Below, piece after piece: positions 29,672 to 37,997 of a stretch of DNA of 64,000 nucleotides (positions are counted from its first letter, which is position 1; the number at the start of each line of letters is the position of its first letter). The notes under the pieces were generated by a model. It was not told the DNA's origin, ran no database searches, and saw only the letters and a program-made list of their open reading frames with translations. A program made the translations under genes and the position numbers. The DNA lies in contig NZ_LS483411.1 of NCBI RefSeq assembly GCF_900475755.1, positions 620,001 through 684,000 on the forward strand, in the 5' to 3' direction. Source of the stretch: Haemophilus influenzae. Lineage in GTDB: Bacteria; Pseudomonadota; Gammaproteobacteria; Enterobacterales; Pasteurellaceae.

Positions 29672-29706
29672 TTTTACTCCTTGTTAGTTGTTTTATTGAT
29701 GGTTAA

Positions 29707-29737
29707 ACTATAAACCTTTACATAAGGTTAAGGTCAA
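29707..29737 (-). promoter_or_regulatory. CueR-type promoter of copZ-copZ-copA
   Basis: On the minus strand, -35 TTGACC (29732-29737) and -10 TATAGT (29707-29712) are separated by 19 bp, the elongated spacer typical of MerR-family targets. A 6-bp inverted repeat (AACCTT 29713-29718, AAGGTT 29724-29729) fills the spacer. The divergent cueR gene starts 10 bp beyond the -35. Confidence 0.85.
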
Positions 29738-29747
29738 GAAGTTTTTT

Positions 29748-30134
29748 ATGAATATTAGTGAAGCCGCAAAATTAGTAGGTTTATCTACAAAACAAATCCG
29801 TGATTATGAAAAAATAGGGTTAATTAAACCCGCTGTTCGCAGTTTGTCAGGCTATCGAAATTATGGAGAAAGTGATTTAGAAAGGTTGCATTTTATTCGA
29901 CACTCACGCAATGTTGGGTTTTCGTTACATCAAATCGCACAATTATTAGCACTACAAGATAATCCTAAGCGTAGCTGCCGAGAAGTGAAAGTGCTAACTG
30001 CTCAACATATTGCGACATTAAATCAACAAATAGAACAGTTACAAAAAATGGTACAAAAATTGCAGCACTGGCACGACAGTTGTCAGGGCAATGACAACCC
30101 TGAATGTTTAATTTTGAATGGCTTGAACGGATAA
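29748..30134 (+). CDS. cueR: MerR-family copper regulator CueR
   Basis: Copper-sensing activator of the divergent copZ-copA operon. The 128 residues have the MerR winged helix-turn-helix (MNISEAAKLVGLSTKQIRDYEKIGL) followed by a long dimerisation helix, and a C-terminal metal-binding loop with two cysteines eight apart (CQGNDNPEC), as in Cu(I)-sensing CueR. Another single Cys lies in the middle (RSCREVK). The adjacent promoter has the 19-bp spacer such activators need. Confidence 0.88.
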   Translation: MNISEAAKLVGLSTKQIRDYEKIGLIKPAVRSLSGYRNYGESDLERLHFIRHSRNVGFSLHQIAQLLALQDNPKRSCREVKVLTAQHIATLNQQIEQLQKMVQKLQHWHDSCQGNDNPECLILNGLNG

Positions 30135-30147
30135 GTGAAAAGTGCGG

Positions 30148-30465
30148 TTAATATTCCCAGTTTTCTGGATCGACACCTAATTCACGCATAAGCACTTTGG
30201 CATCTTCAGGGATTTCATCATTACGCTCTTTCATTAAATCTGCATCGGTGGGTAAAGGTTGTCCTGTGAATGCGTGTAAGAATGCTTCACAAAGCAATTC
30301 ACTGTTAGTTGCGTGACGTAAACTTTTTAATTGGCGGCGAGTGCGTTCATTCGTCAAAATTTCCAGTACTTTAATGGGAATAGATACTGTAATTTTTTTT
30401 ACTTGCTCACTTTTTTTGCCGTGTTCTGCATAAGGGCTGATATATTTTCCGTCCCAATTCGCCAT
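30148..30465 (-). CDS. metJ: Methionine repressor MetJ
   Basis: Ribbon-helix-helix repressor that uses S-adenosylmethionine as corepressor to shut down methionine biosynthesis genes. Its 105 residues equal E. coli MetJ. The DNA-contacting strand is [15 protein letters not shown], followed by [30 protein letters not shown]. It is a single gene convergent with cueR. A possible met-box array lies upstream (30533-30556), fitting autoregulation. Confidence 0.96.
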   Translation of the reverse strand: MANWDGKYISPYAEHGKKSEQVKKITVSIPIKVLEILTNERTRRQLKSLRHATNSELLCEAFLHAFTGQPLPTDADLMKERNDEIPEDAKVLMRELGVDPENWEY

Positions 30466-30532
30466 AATTTCCCTTAAGTGCTTATTGATAACCTTACAAA
30501 TTGTCCGTATTCTAATTAAAAATCAAATAAAT

Positions 30533-30556
30533 AACAATCTAGACGGCTAAACTTCC
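30533..30556 (-). promoter_or_regulatory. Candidate met-box operator upstream of metJ
   Basis: Three adjacent 8-mers compare with the MetJ consensus AGACGTCT: the central AGACGGCT (30541-30548) matches 7 of 8, while its neighbours match 4 and 5. MetJ binds tandem 8-mers cooperatively, so a strong central box with weak neighbours is plausible. It lies 68-91 bp upstream of metJ. Confidence 0.4.
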
Positions 30557-30712
30557 AAAATAAGTTCTTAAAAAAAGTGCGGTAATTTTTTATATTAAAT
30601 GCTAATAAAAGCTAGACAGCGTAGGGTTTTAGTGGTAATTTACGCGCCATTCAAAGGGTGCAAGCCCACCATTCGAATAATCAATTCTTATTAATTCCAA
30701 CATTTATTCATT
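30557..30712 (+). other. Probable rho leader region
   Basis: The 156 bp before rho hold a USS (about 30576), a small hairpin (GCGTA 30619-30623 / TACGC 30641-30645) and a GGTG...CACC palindrome near 30657. In E. coli, rho is autoregulated by termination in a leader of similar position; I cannot show that here. No clear promoter or strong ribosome site is visible before the rho ATG. Confidence 0.35.
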
Positions 30713-31975
30713 ATGCATTTAACAGAACTTAAAAATACGCCTGTTTCTGATCTTGTGAAACTCGGCGAGGAGCAAATGGGCTTAGAAAATTTAGCTCGTT
30801 TGCGTAAACAAGATATTGTCTTTGCAATCTTAAAACAGCACGCCAAAAGTGGCGAAGATATTTTCGGCGGTGGTGTGTTAGAAATTTTACCAGATGGTTT
30901 TGGTTTCCTTCGTTCTGCCGACAGTTCCTACCTTGCAGGCCCTGATGATATCTATGTTTCCCCAAGTCAAATTCGCCGTTTTAATCTTCAAACTGGTGAT
31001 AAAATCGAAGGTAAAATTCGTCCACCAAAAGAAGGCGAACGCTATTTTGCACTTTTAAAAGTTGATCAAGTTAATGATGACAAACCTGAAGTTTCTCGTA
31101 GCAAAATCTTATTTGAAAACTTAACGCCATTACATGCTAACTCTCGTTTAAGAATGGAGAGAGGCAATGGCTCAACAGAAGATTTAACTGCCCGTATTTT
31201 GGATTTAGCCTCGCCAATTGGTAAAGGCCAACGTGGGTTAATCGTAGCACCACCAAAAGCGGGTAAAACAATGTTGTTGCAAAATATTGCGCAAAGTATC
31301 ACGCATAATTACCCCGATGTGGAACTTATCGTATTATTGATTGATGAACGCCCAGAAGAAGTGACAGAAATGCAACGTTCAGTAAAAGGCGAAGTCATTG
31401 CTTCTACTTTTGATGAACCCGCAACTCGTCACGTTCAAGTGGCAGAAATGGTAATCGAAAAAGCGAAACGTTCTGTAGAGCATAAAAAAGATGTGGTCAT
31501 TTTGCTTGATTCTATTACTCGTTTAGCGCGCGCTTACAATACAGTCACTCCAGCTTCAGGTAAAATTTTGTCTGGTGGTGTGGATGCTAATGCGTTGCAT
31601 CGTCCAAAACGTTTCTTTGGAGCTGCACGTAATGTGGAAGAAGGCGGCAGTTTAACGATTATTGCAACAGCACTAGTTGATACGGGTTCGAAAATGGATG
31701 AAGTAATTTTTGAGGAATTTAAAGGTACGGGTAATATGGAATTGCACCTTTCTCGTAAAATTGCAGAAAGACGCGTATTCCCAGCCATTGACTTTAAACG
31801 CTCTGGTACTCGTAAAGAAGACTTACTCACAACAGCGGACGAATTACAAAAAATGTGGATTCTTCGTAAGATTCTTAATCCAATGGATGAAGTGGATGCA
31901 ATGGAATTCTTGATTGATAAGCTGATGATGGCGAAAACCAACGAAGAGTTTTTTGAAGTGATGAAACGTTCGTAA
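30713..31975 (+). CDS. rho: Transcription termination factor Rho
   Basis: Hexameric RNA-dependent ATPase that ends transcription. The 420 residues (E. coli 419) start [19 protein letters not shown] and show the RNA-binding OSB-fold segment [22 protein letters not shown], the Walker A loop [11 protein letters not shown], Walker B in [16 protein letters not shown], and the Q/R-loop regions [10 protein letters not shown] and [19 protein letters not shown]. It is transcribed alone and ends in a terminator with an adjacent USS. Confidence 0.97.
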   Translation: MHLTELKNTPVSDLVKLGEEQMGLENLARLRKQDIVFAILKQHAKSGEDIFGGGVLEILPDGFGFLRSADSSYLAGPDDIYVSPSQIRRFNLQTGDKIEGKIRPPKEGERYFALLKVDQVNDDKPEVSRSKILFENLTPLHANSRLRMERGNGSTEDLTARILDLASPIGKGQRGLIVAPPKAGKTMLLQNIAQSITHNYPDVELIVLLIDERPEEVTEMQRSVKGEVIASTFDEPATRHVQVAEMVIEKAKRSVEHKKDVVILLDSITRLARAYNTVTPASGKILSGGVDANALHRPKRFFGAARNVEEGGSLTIIATALVDTGSKMDEVIFEEFKGTGNMELHLSRKIAERRVFPAIDFKRSGTRKEDLLTTADELQKMWILRKILNPMDEVDAMEFLIDKLMMAKTNEEFFEVMKRS

Positions 31976-32000
31976 AAGCAACCGCACTTTTATGAAGAAC

Positions 32001-32030
32001 AAGGGGAAAATATTATGTTTTCCCTTTTTT
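32001..32030 (+). terminator. Terminator after rho
   Basis: AAGGGGAAAA (32001-32010) pairs with TTTTCCC and following T residues around a 7-nt loop, and ends in a T6 run. It abuts the end of the convergent pilD. Confidence 0.85.
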
Positions 32031-32721
32031 AATATCCGTAATATTTGACGAAATAAATGATGACAGCTGATAAGTTCATAAAAGGGGCAAAAGGTATAAA
32101 TTCTTTTTTCTTTTTATGAATAAGCGAAAAACATATTCCAAGCACTGAGGCTAATAATAAAAAGTGCGGTAAGGTTTCTAAACGAATAAAACTTCCTAAT
32201 GCCATTGCTAGCCAATAATCTCCCCGTCCAAAGGCTTCTTTTCTGTAATAACATTTTGCAATCCAATAGATTGCGTAGAAAACAATAAAAAAACTAGCCG
32301 CACTTTTTATGCTTTCAGATAACGTTAGCAATGAAAAGTTATTGTCTGCTCCAAATAATCCTAGAGTAAGTAACCATAAACAGGGTGTCGTAGAAATAAG
32401 TTGATAGTGCCAATCAAGATAACTGATTGTCCAAAGAATAATAAGTGTGAGTCCGATCCATACAGTAAAAATAGAATCTTTGAAGGCAATTTGTAAAAAT
32501 ATAAATCCAACTCCAACACTTAAAAAATACCTCAAAATATGACCGCACTTTTTTTGTTGAATAGAGGCAAAGTGCGGTTGAAATGGAGAACGGTTTTGTG
32601 GAAATAATTCAACGTAAGTCGCATAAATCTCTTGCTGCAAATGCGTAATAAAACCAGATAGGTAGAACCACAATGCGATCCCTAAGATACCGCCTAATAA
32701 AAACATTATGAAATAAATCAT
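32029..32721 (-). CDS. pilD: Type IV prepilin peptidase PilD
   Basis: Membrane aspartic protease that removes the leader of prepilins such as PilA. The 230-residue, about seven-helix protein keeps both catalytic aspartates, in SYLDWHYQLIS and in the GxGD motif (GRGDYWLAMALGS). It lacks the two CxxC pairs of the N-terminal cytoplasmic loop of typical PilD, so N-methylation ability and zinc binding are doubtful. Its ATG overlaps the pilC stop as ATGA. It contains three perfect USS and one near-perfect one. Confidence 0.9.
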   Translation of the reverse strand: MIYFIMFLLGGILGIALWFYLSGFITHLQQEIYATYVELFPQNRSPFQPHFASIQQKKCGHILRYFLSVGVGFIFLQIAFKDSIFTVWIGLTLIILWTISYLDWHYQLISTTPCLWLLTLGLFGADNNFSLLTLSESIKSAASFFIVFYAIYWIAKCYYRKEAFGRGDYWLAMALGSFIRLETLPHFLLLASVLGICFSLIHKKKKEFIPFAPFMNLSAVIIYFVKYYGY

Positions 32722-33938
32722 TGAATAACAGAACCCATATTAAAGATAGGTAAATACATTCCCATCATAATAATTCCAATCAGGCTTCCGATGATTACCA
32801 TCATTAATGGTTCTAGCATTTGTGAGAGGAAGTCAATTTGATGATTAAGTTTTTCTTGGTAATTATCCGCGATATGCTCTAGCATCAAAGCGAGTTTTCC
32901 GCTTTGCTCGCCAATTTGTAGCATTTGTTGTGCTTCCATCGGGAAAAGATCGCTACTTACGCTATTAGAAAACGCATAGCCTTGAGAAACCCATTGCAAA
33001 ATTGACCGCACTTCTTTATCTAATACCATATCGTTTACAAGCGTTTTCTTGGTTTGCCAAGTTTGTGTGCGAGGAAGAAAACTGTCTAGTGCCTGATTAA
33101 GCGGTACGCCAGCCTGCAACATAATTTGTAAACTTTGACTAAAGTTCACTAAACGTGAAAGCTTTTGAATTGTGCCAAAAATAGGCGTGATAGAAATAAG
33201 TTGATTTTTCTTTTGATGAAACCAAGTCTGGCGTTTTAGATAGAAGTAATAAAATAGAAAAAAACTAAAAGCGAAAAATAGCAAAATGCCAATATTTTGC
33301 TTAAGAAAATTAGATATTGAGAGCAATATTGCGGTTATTGTTGGTAACTCAGCATTATTGCCACTGTACATTTCAGCAAATTGAGGCACGATAAAAAGCA
33401 GTAATGCGAGTGTCAATAATAGAGAAATTCCCAATACCATTGAGGGATATAACATAATTTTCTGTAATTTACGTTGCAATGCTAAAGATTGGCTACGATG
33501 CGTGGCTATTTTTTTACAAACAACGGAAAGTTTTCCCGTCATTTCTCCCACTTGAATCAGTTGAATTTCTTGTTGAGTAAGATATTTCCCTTGTTGTTCA
33601 ATGGCTTGTGAGAATGCTAAACCAGATTCAATAGATTGAAGTAGTCGTTCAAGCCATTCATTGAGCATAATTTGAGTACAATTTTGTTGCAAAATTTGCA
33701 GACTGTTTTTTAACGGAATAGCGGACTGTAGCAACGTGGCTAATTGATTGAGTAATTCACTAATTTCTGAATTTTTGGGCTTTGCCCCAAATTGCCAGTT
33801 TTGTTGTAATTTGATGTGAGTAAGCCCGCGGCTTATTAATTGAAAGTGTGCTTGTTGTTTTGTATCCGCAATAATTGAGCCTTTTTGTTCCTGATTTAAT
33901 GCGTTACTAGCTTGATAATAAAAGAGTTTTTTAGTCAT
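32718..33938 (-). CDS. pilC: Type IV pilus inner-membrane platform protein PilC
   Basis: GspF-type platform protein that couples the PilB motor to pilin assembly. The 406 residues comprise two homologous cytoplasmic helical domains and three membrane segments (about 170-190, 215-235 and 375-395). Family features are IQVGEMTGKLSVV in the first domain and LQIGEQSGKLALMLEHIA in the second, followed by EPLMMVIIGSLIGIIMMGMYLPIF. It overlaps both neighbours by 4 bp. Role: natural DNA uptake and pilus biogenesis. Confidence 0.92.
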   Translation of the reverse strand: MTKKLFYYQASNALNQEQKGSIIADTKQQAHFQLISRGLTHIKLQQNWQFGAKPKNSEISELLNQLATLLQSAIPLKNSLQILQQNCTQIMLNEWLERLLQSIESGLAFSQAIEQQGKYLTQQEIQLIQVGEMTGKLSVVCKKIATHRSQSLALQRKLQKIMLYPSMVLGISLLLTLALLLFIVPQFAEMYSGNNAELPTITAILLSISNFLKQNIGILLFFAFSFFLFYYFYLKRQTWFHQKKNQLISITPIFGTIQKLSRLVNFSQSLQIMLQAGVPLNQALDSFLPRTQTWQTKKTLVNDMVLDKEVRSILQWVSQGYAFSNSVSSDLFPMEAQQMLQIGEQSGKLALMLEHIADNYQEKLNHQIDFLSQMLEPLMMVIIGSLIGIIMMGMYLPIFNMGSVIQ

Positions 33939-35329
33939 GAGTTTTTACCTAGCACACGTTCAAGTTCTTTATTATCCGTCATTCCTTGATTAACTTTTTC
34001 TAAACCACTCGCATGTAAATTTTTAAAATCCGTTTGATAGCCATTCTGCTGCCAATGTAGAAATTGATACACGCCGATTCGACCTTGATAACCTTGATTG
34101 CAATCACAAGAATTTATTAAATTTCCACCGCACTTTGGACAGATTTTTCGTACAAGACGTTGCGCAATAACGAGCAGTAAGCTGTTTTCAATTTCATACT
34201 GTTGAATACCAAGTTGTTGTAATCGAGAAATGGCAGATATCGCATCATTGGTATGTAAAGTTGAGAGTACTAAATGCCCGGTTTGGGCGGCACGTAGTGC
34301 AATCATTGCACTTTCTTCATCGCGAATTTCGCCTAGCATAATAATATCGGGATCTTGGCGTAAGAAAGTGCGCAATAGACGGCTAAAATCTAATCCAATC
34401 TGTGGGTTAATTTGGCTTTGAATAATGCCATCCAGCTCAATTTCAATGGGATCTTCAGCAGTCATAATATGTTTATCAGGCGTATTTAGCCACTGAAGTG
34501 CGGTGTAAAGTGAGATACTTTTTCCACTTCCTGTTGGACCAGTGACTAAAATTAATCCTTGTGGCTGGCTAAGTGCGCGTTGAAATGCTTGTTGCTGATT
34601 TTCGGTCATACCTAATTCAGAAAAGCTAAGTTCTACTGGTTTATTTTGTTGCGCTCGCAACACGATTTTTTCGCCCCAATGGGTTGGTAAGGTTGAAAGA
34701 CGAAAATCAAGAATATCGGAAAAAGTCGTTTTAAATTGAAATCGCCCATCTTGTGGAAGTCGATTTTCACTAATATCTAATTTAGCCAGTAATTTTAAGC
34801 GTGAAATAATACGATTGGCGAATATTTTGCTTATTAAGGGTTGTGGTTGTAAAACACCATCAATTCTAAACCGCACTTGAAACTGATCAGCCAAGGTTTC
34901 TAAATGAATATCAGAGGCATTTTTTTGTAAGGCAGATTCAAAAATCTGATTAAGTAAGCGGATAACAGGTTCATCATCTTCTTGTTCAAAATGGGTTTCT
35001 TGATGTTGATAGAATTTAACTTGTTCTTCCACTTGCATTTGGCGCGGAGTAAGTTGTTGTAACAGTTCTTTGAGTTGGCTGCTTTCTAACAAAATTGGTT
35101 CGACAGGTTTTCCCGTTATAAACGCAATGGTTTCACAGGCGGAAAGATTAGAAAGGGAATCGACACCTAACCAAAGACGATTATTTTCTTCTTTGAGTGG
35201 TAACGCAAAATAACGTAAGAGCAGAGACTGTTGTTGCTGATTACGTTCCCATAAATCTGGCGAGATCGTAAATACCTCGCCATTTTGAGCAATTACACGC
35301 TGAGTATGAAGTAAAGCATAGCTCGTCAT
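33935..35329 (-). CDS. pilB: Type IV pilus assembly ATPase PilB
   Basis: Secretion-superfamily ATPase that powers pilus extension. The 464 residues have an N-terminal adaptor domain and the motor domain: NASDIHLE, Walker [11 protein letters not shown], Walker B-like [15 protein letters not shown], the His box [12 protein letters not shown] and a C-terminal zinc tetracysteine CPKCGGN...CDC. I start at the ATG at 35329, overlapping the pilA stop as ATGA; the longer open frame upstream is inside pilA. It contains several USS. Confidence 0.92.
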   Translation of the reverse strand: MTSYALLHTQRVIAQNGEVFTISPDLWERNQQQQSLLLRYFALPLKEENNRLWLGVDSLSNLSACETIAFITGKPVEPILLESSQLKELLQQLTPRQMQVEEQVKFYQHQETHFEQEDDEPVIRLLNQIFESALQKNASDIHLETLADQFQVRFRIDGVLQPQPLISKIFANRIISRLKLLAKLDISENRLPQDGRFQFKTTFSDILDFRLSTLPTHWGEKIVLRAQQNKPVELSFSELGMTENQQQAFQRALSQPQGLILVTGPTGSGKSISLYTALQWLNTPDKHIMTAEDPIEIELDGIIQSQINPQIGLDFSRLLRTFLRQDPDIIMLGEIRDEESAMIALRAAQTGHLVLSTLHTNDAISAISRLQQLGIQQYEIENSLLLVIAQRLVRKICPKCGGNLINSCDCNQGYQGRIGVYQFLHWQQNGYQTDFKNLHASGLEKVNQGMTDNKELERVLGKNS

Positions 35330-35775
35330 TGTGTGACACTTCCGCAAAAATTTGCAGGAAATAAAGAGGCATCCGTTCCTTTGCAGGTTGTTGTCCAAGT
35401 TACACCTGCTGCAGCATTACCTGTAGCTTGCAAAATATATTCTATATTTGCCAATGTGCCATTCCCTTTTACTGTAATGCCACCTGATTGAGTGATAACT
35501 GAGGCTACATAGCCTTTTGCTGTCTTTATATCCGCTGCAATACCATTTTTTCCCCCTGTACAGCTTGTTGTTTCATTTGTGCTATATACACATAATTCCA
35601 CATCAGCCTTATAAGGCGCAGACGCTTGCAGTAATTCGGATACCGCAGCTTTTTTGGTATAATTTTGATAAGAAGGAATTGCGATGGTGGCTAAAATAGC
35701 AATAATTGCAATCACAATCATTAGCTCGATTAATGTAAAACCTTTTTTCAAGGTTTGCTGTGTTGTTAGTTTCAT
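35326..35775 (-). CDS. pilA: Type IV pilin PilA
   Basis: Major type IV pilin, needed for pili and DNA uptake. The 149-residue prepilin has a 12-residue positive leader ending in Gly, then [21 protein letters not shown] with the invariant Glu5 of the mature protein. The globular part has four cysteines, including a C-terminal pair in WTTTCKG...NFCGS, which probably forms the D-region disulfide. AAAAGGAAAATGAATG-type sequence precedes the start. Expression should depend on CRP and Sxy through the CRP-S site at 35855-35876. Confidence 0.96.
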   Translation of the reverse strand: MKLTTQQTLKKGFTLIELMIVIAIIAILATIAIPSYQNYTKKAAVSELLQASAPYKADVELCVYSTNETTSCTGGKNGIAADIKTAKGYVASVITQSGGITVKGNGTLANIEYILQATGNAAAGVTWTTTCKGTDASLFPANFCGSVTQ

Positions 35776-35854
35776 TCATTTTCCTTTTATTAAGCCTTTG
35801 TTGGCAACGACATTGTGAAAAGGAAAAATTTGTTTGTAAAATTGACCGCACTTT

Positions 35855-35876
35855 TTCTGCGATCCTGATCGCAAAA
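35855..35876. promoter_or_regulatory. Competence regulatory CRP-S site
   Basis: The core TGCGATCCTGATCGCA (35858-35873) is a perfect palindrome apart from its centre and has the TGCGA/TCGCA ends that define Sxy-dependent CRP-S sites, flanked by T and A runs. It lies about 80 bp upstream of pilA and 14 bp upstream of the divergent ampD start. Confidence 0.93.
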
Positions 35877-35889
35877 AAAGGAAAAATGT

Positions 35890-36444
35890 ATGCGAAAAAT
35901 AAAAGATATTGAGAAAGGATTGCTGACCGATTGTCGGCAAATTCCATCTCCGCATTTTGATAAACGCCCAGATTTACAAGATATTTCACTTCTGGTGATC
36001 CATTACATTAGCTTACCGCCAGAACAATTTGGTGGCGGATATGTGGATGATTTTTTTCAAGGGAAATTAGATCCTAAGATTCATCCTTATTTTGAAGAAA
36101 TTCATCAAATGCGTGTTTCTGCCCATTGTTTGATTGAACGAAATGGGCGAATTACGCAATATGTCAATTTTAATGATCGCGCTTGGCACGCAGGCGTATC
36201 GAATTTTCAAGGACGAGAAAAATGCAATGATTTTGCCATTGGAATTGAGTTGGAGGGGAGTAATGAACAGCCTTTTACCGACGATCAATATTTTTCATTG
36301 CAAGAACTTACCAATGTAATAATGAAAAGTTACCCGAAGATTACGAAAGCTCGAATTGTTGGACATTGCGATATTTCGCCGAAACGTAAGATCGATCCTG
36401 GTCAATATTTTGATTGGGAACGTTATTTATCCAGTGTGAAATAA
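35890..36444 (+). CDS. ampD: 1,6-anhydro-N-acetylmuramyl-L-alanine amidase AmpD
   Basis: Cytoplasmic zinc amidase that removes peptides from anhydro-muropeptides during cell-wall recycling. The 184 residues have the N-acetylmuramoyl-L-alanine amidase_2 fold: first zinc ligand His in LLVIHYISLPP, the substrate-side FNDRAWHAG, and the late ligands in GHCDISPKRKIDPG. E. coli AmpD is 183 residues. AAGGAAA precedes the ATG at 35890. The CRP-S site of pilA lies in its immediate upstream region. Confidence 0.94.
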   Translation: MRKIKDIEKGLLTDCRQIPSPHFDKRPDLQDISLLVIHYISLPPEQFGGGYVDDFFQGKLDPKIHPYFEEIHQMRVSAHCLIERNGRITQYVNFNDRAWHAGVSNFQGREKCNDFAIGIELEGSNEQPFTDDQYFSLQELTNVIMKSYPKITKARIVGHCDISPKRKIDPGQYFDWERYLSSVK

Positions 36445-36610
36445 TCTGTATAAAAATTAAACATCAAATTTTGGGTATTCTGTGTATTCTAAATGCATTC
36501 ATTCTTTTACTTCTAACCAGTTGAATTAAAAGGAATAAATTTAAAGCTGAAATTTTATTAAAAAAGTTAATTTGAGTTATACAACATTACAGATTTTCTC
36601 AACCACAATT

Positions 36611-36864
36611 TTATCCACAGAAATATTGAATAACTCAAAGAGATGGTAAAAAGATCTTTTGTGAATAAAACCATTTTAAAAATTGTATTTTTTTACCGCA
36701 TTTTCTTCCATTTTTGTATGTAAAAAGTGCGGTTTATTTTTATTTAAGATCTTTTGGTTACAAATAACCCGATTTATTTTGAAGTTTGATGTGATAAGGA
36801 TCTTTGCCCTCTTTTTACGAGATCAATTCACAATCAAAAATCCATTATTCACAAGTTATCCACA
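36611..36864. other. DnaA-box and GATC cluster in the ampD-corC gap
   Basis: The 631-bp gap between ampD and corC has no plausible gene. It contains four DnaA boxes fitting TTATNCACA exactly: TTATCCACA at 36611-36619, TTATTCACA on the minus strand at 36660-36668, TTATTCACA at 36845-36853 and TTATCCACA at 36856-36864. Four GATC sites (36653, 36748, 36799, 36831) lie among them, three within GATCTTT motifs like the E. coli oriC 13-mers. The DNA is very AT-rich. I recall the Rd origin being elsewhere (near gidA), so this may be a DnaA-titrating or DnaA-reactivating locus, or a second origin-like site. Two USS also occur in the gap. Confidence 0.7.
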
Positions 36865-37075
36865 ACATAGATACTTTTCGTCATATAAACAAAATAAGAA
36901 TATTTTGTTGTCTAGAATTTTCCCCTCTCCGTAAAAATTGTGTATTTTTAACCGCACTTTAGGTTTAAACCCAATGTACGGTTATTTTTATTGATTTTCG
37001 TCTTTTCGATTTTTGCGATTTTTTCCAAAATATGATACTTTTTCGCCGTCAATAAGACATCAAACACAAATCAAT

Positions 37076-37975
37076 ATGAACGACGAACAGCAAAATTCAA
37101 ACCAATCTGAAAATACAAAAAAACCTTTTTTCCAATCTTTATTTGGTCGCTTTTTTCAAGGCGAATTAAAAAATCGTGAAGAACTTGTGGAAGTGATTCG
37201 CGATTCAGAACAAAATGATTTAATTGATCAAAATACGCGTGAAATGATTGAAGGCGTGATGGAAATTGCGGAACTTCGTGTTCGCGATATTATGATTCCT
37301 CGTTCACAAATTATTTTTATTGAAGATCAACAAGATTTAAATACTTGTTTAAACACAATTATTGAATCCGCTCATTCTCGTTTTCCTGTGATTGCCGATG
37401 CGGATGATCGCGATAATATCGTGGGGATTTTGCACGCAAAAGAGTTATTAAAATTTTTACGTGAAGATGCGGAAGTCTTTGATTTATCTTCATTATTGCG
37501 CCCCGTCGTGATTGTGCCAGAAAGCAAAAGAGTGGATCGTATGTTGAAAGATTTCCGCTCAGAGCGTTTTCATATGGCCATTGTGGTGGATGAATTTGGT
37601 GCGGTATCAGGTCTTGTTACTATTGAAGATATTTTGGAACAAATTGTTGGCGATATTGAAGATGAATTTGATGAAGAAGAAGTCGCGGATATTCGTCAGC
37701 TTTCTCGTCATACTTATGCGGTGCGTGCGCTCACAGATATTGATGATTTCAATGGACAATTTAATACGGATTTTGATGATGAAGAAGTGGATACCATTGG
37801 CGGTCTGATTATGCAGACTTTTGGTTATTTACCAAAACGTGGGGAAGAAATTATTTTGAAAAATCTTCAATTTAAAGTGACTTCTGCAGATAGTCGTCGA
37901 TTAATTCAACTTCGAGTCACAGTGCCAGATGAACATTTGGCAGAAATGAATAATGTAGATGAAAAATCTGAATAG
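37076..37975 (+). CDS. corC: CorC/YbeX family CBS-domain protein
   Basis: A 299-residue cytoplasmic protein with an acidic N-terminal extension, tandem CBS domains (about 70-195, with [11 protein letters not shown] and [23 protein letters not shown]) and a C-terminal CorC_HlyC domain ending near VTVPDE. This is the domain order of E. coli CorC (292), linked to magnesium/cobalt efflux. The frame is open from 37013, but the ATG at 37076 is the conserved start; no strong ribosome site is visible. It precedes lnt, as in enterics. Confidence 0.9.
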   Translation: MNDEQQNSNQSENTKKPFFQSLFGRFFQGELKNREELVEVIRDSEQNDLIDQNTREMIEGVMEIAELRVRDIMIPRSQIIFIEDQQDLNTCLNTIIESAHSRFPVIADADDRDNIVGILHAKELLKFLREDAEVFDLSSLLRPVVIVPESKRVDRMLKDFRSERFHMAIVVDEFGAVSGLVTIEDILEQIVGDIEDEFDEEEVADIRQLSRHTYAVRALTDIDDFNGQFNTDFDDEEVDTIGGLIMQTFGYLPKRGEEIILKNLQFKVTSADSRRLIQLRVTVPDEHLAEMNNVDEKSE

Positions 37976-37997
37976 GATTTTATTATCAATTAAATTT

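Larger units (their letters stand above)
29130..29701 (-). repeat. Tandem duplication of copZ plus the copA 5' end
   Basis: The segment 29130-29421 is repeated at 29422-29701. Within the repeat the copies differ only by an 11-bp deletion between two short direct repeats (GATTGGCA), one base change (T to C) and one T fewer in a T-run. The copZ genes and their ribosome sites are identical. The junction shows directly that the second unit begins inside the copA reading frame. Confidence 0.95.

Noticed and set aside
29748-30134. MerR-type regulator as a mercury resistance regulator
   Set aside because: The C-terminal CQGNDNPEC loop, the divergent CopA/CopZ genes and the absence of mer genes point to copper.
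36445-37075. Calling the DnaA-box cluster the chromosomal origin oriC
   Set aside because: I recall the Rd origin being near gidA, and neither dnaA, gidA nor mioC is here. Without skew data, only an origin-like cluster can be claimed.
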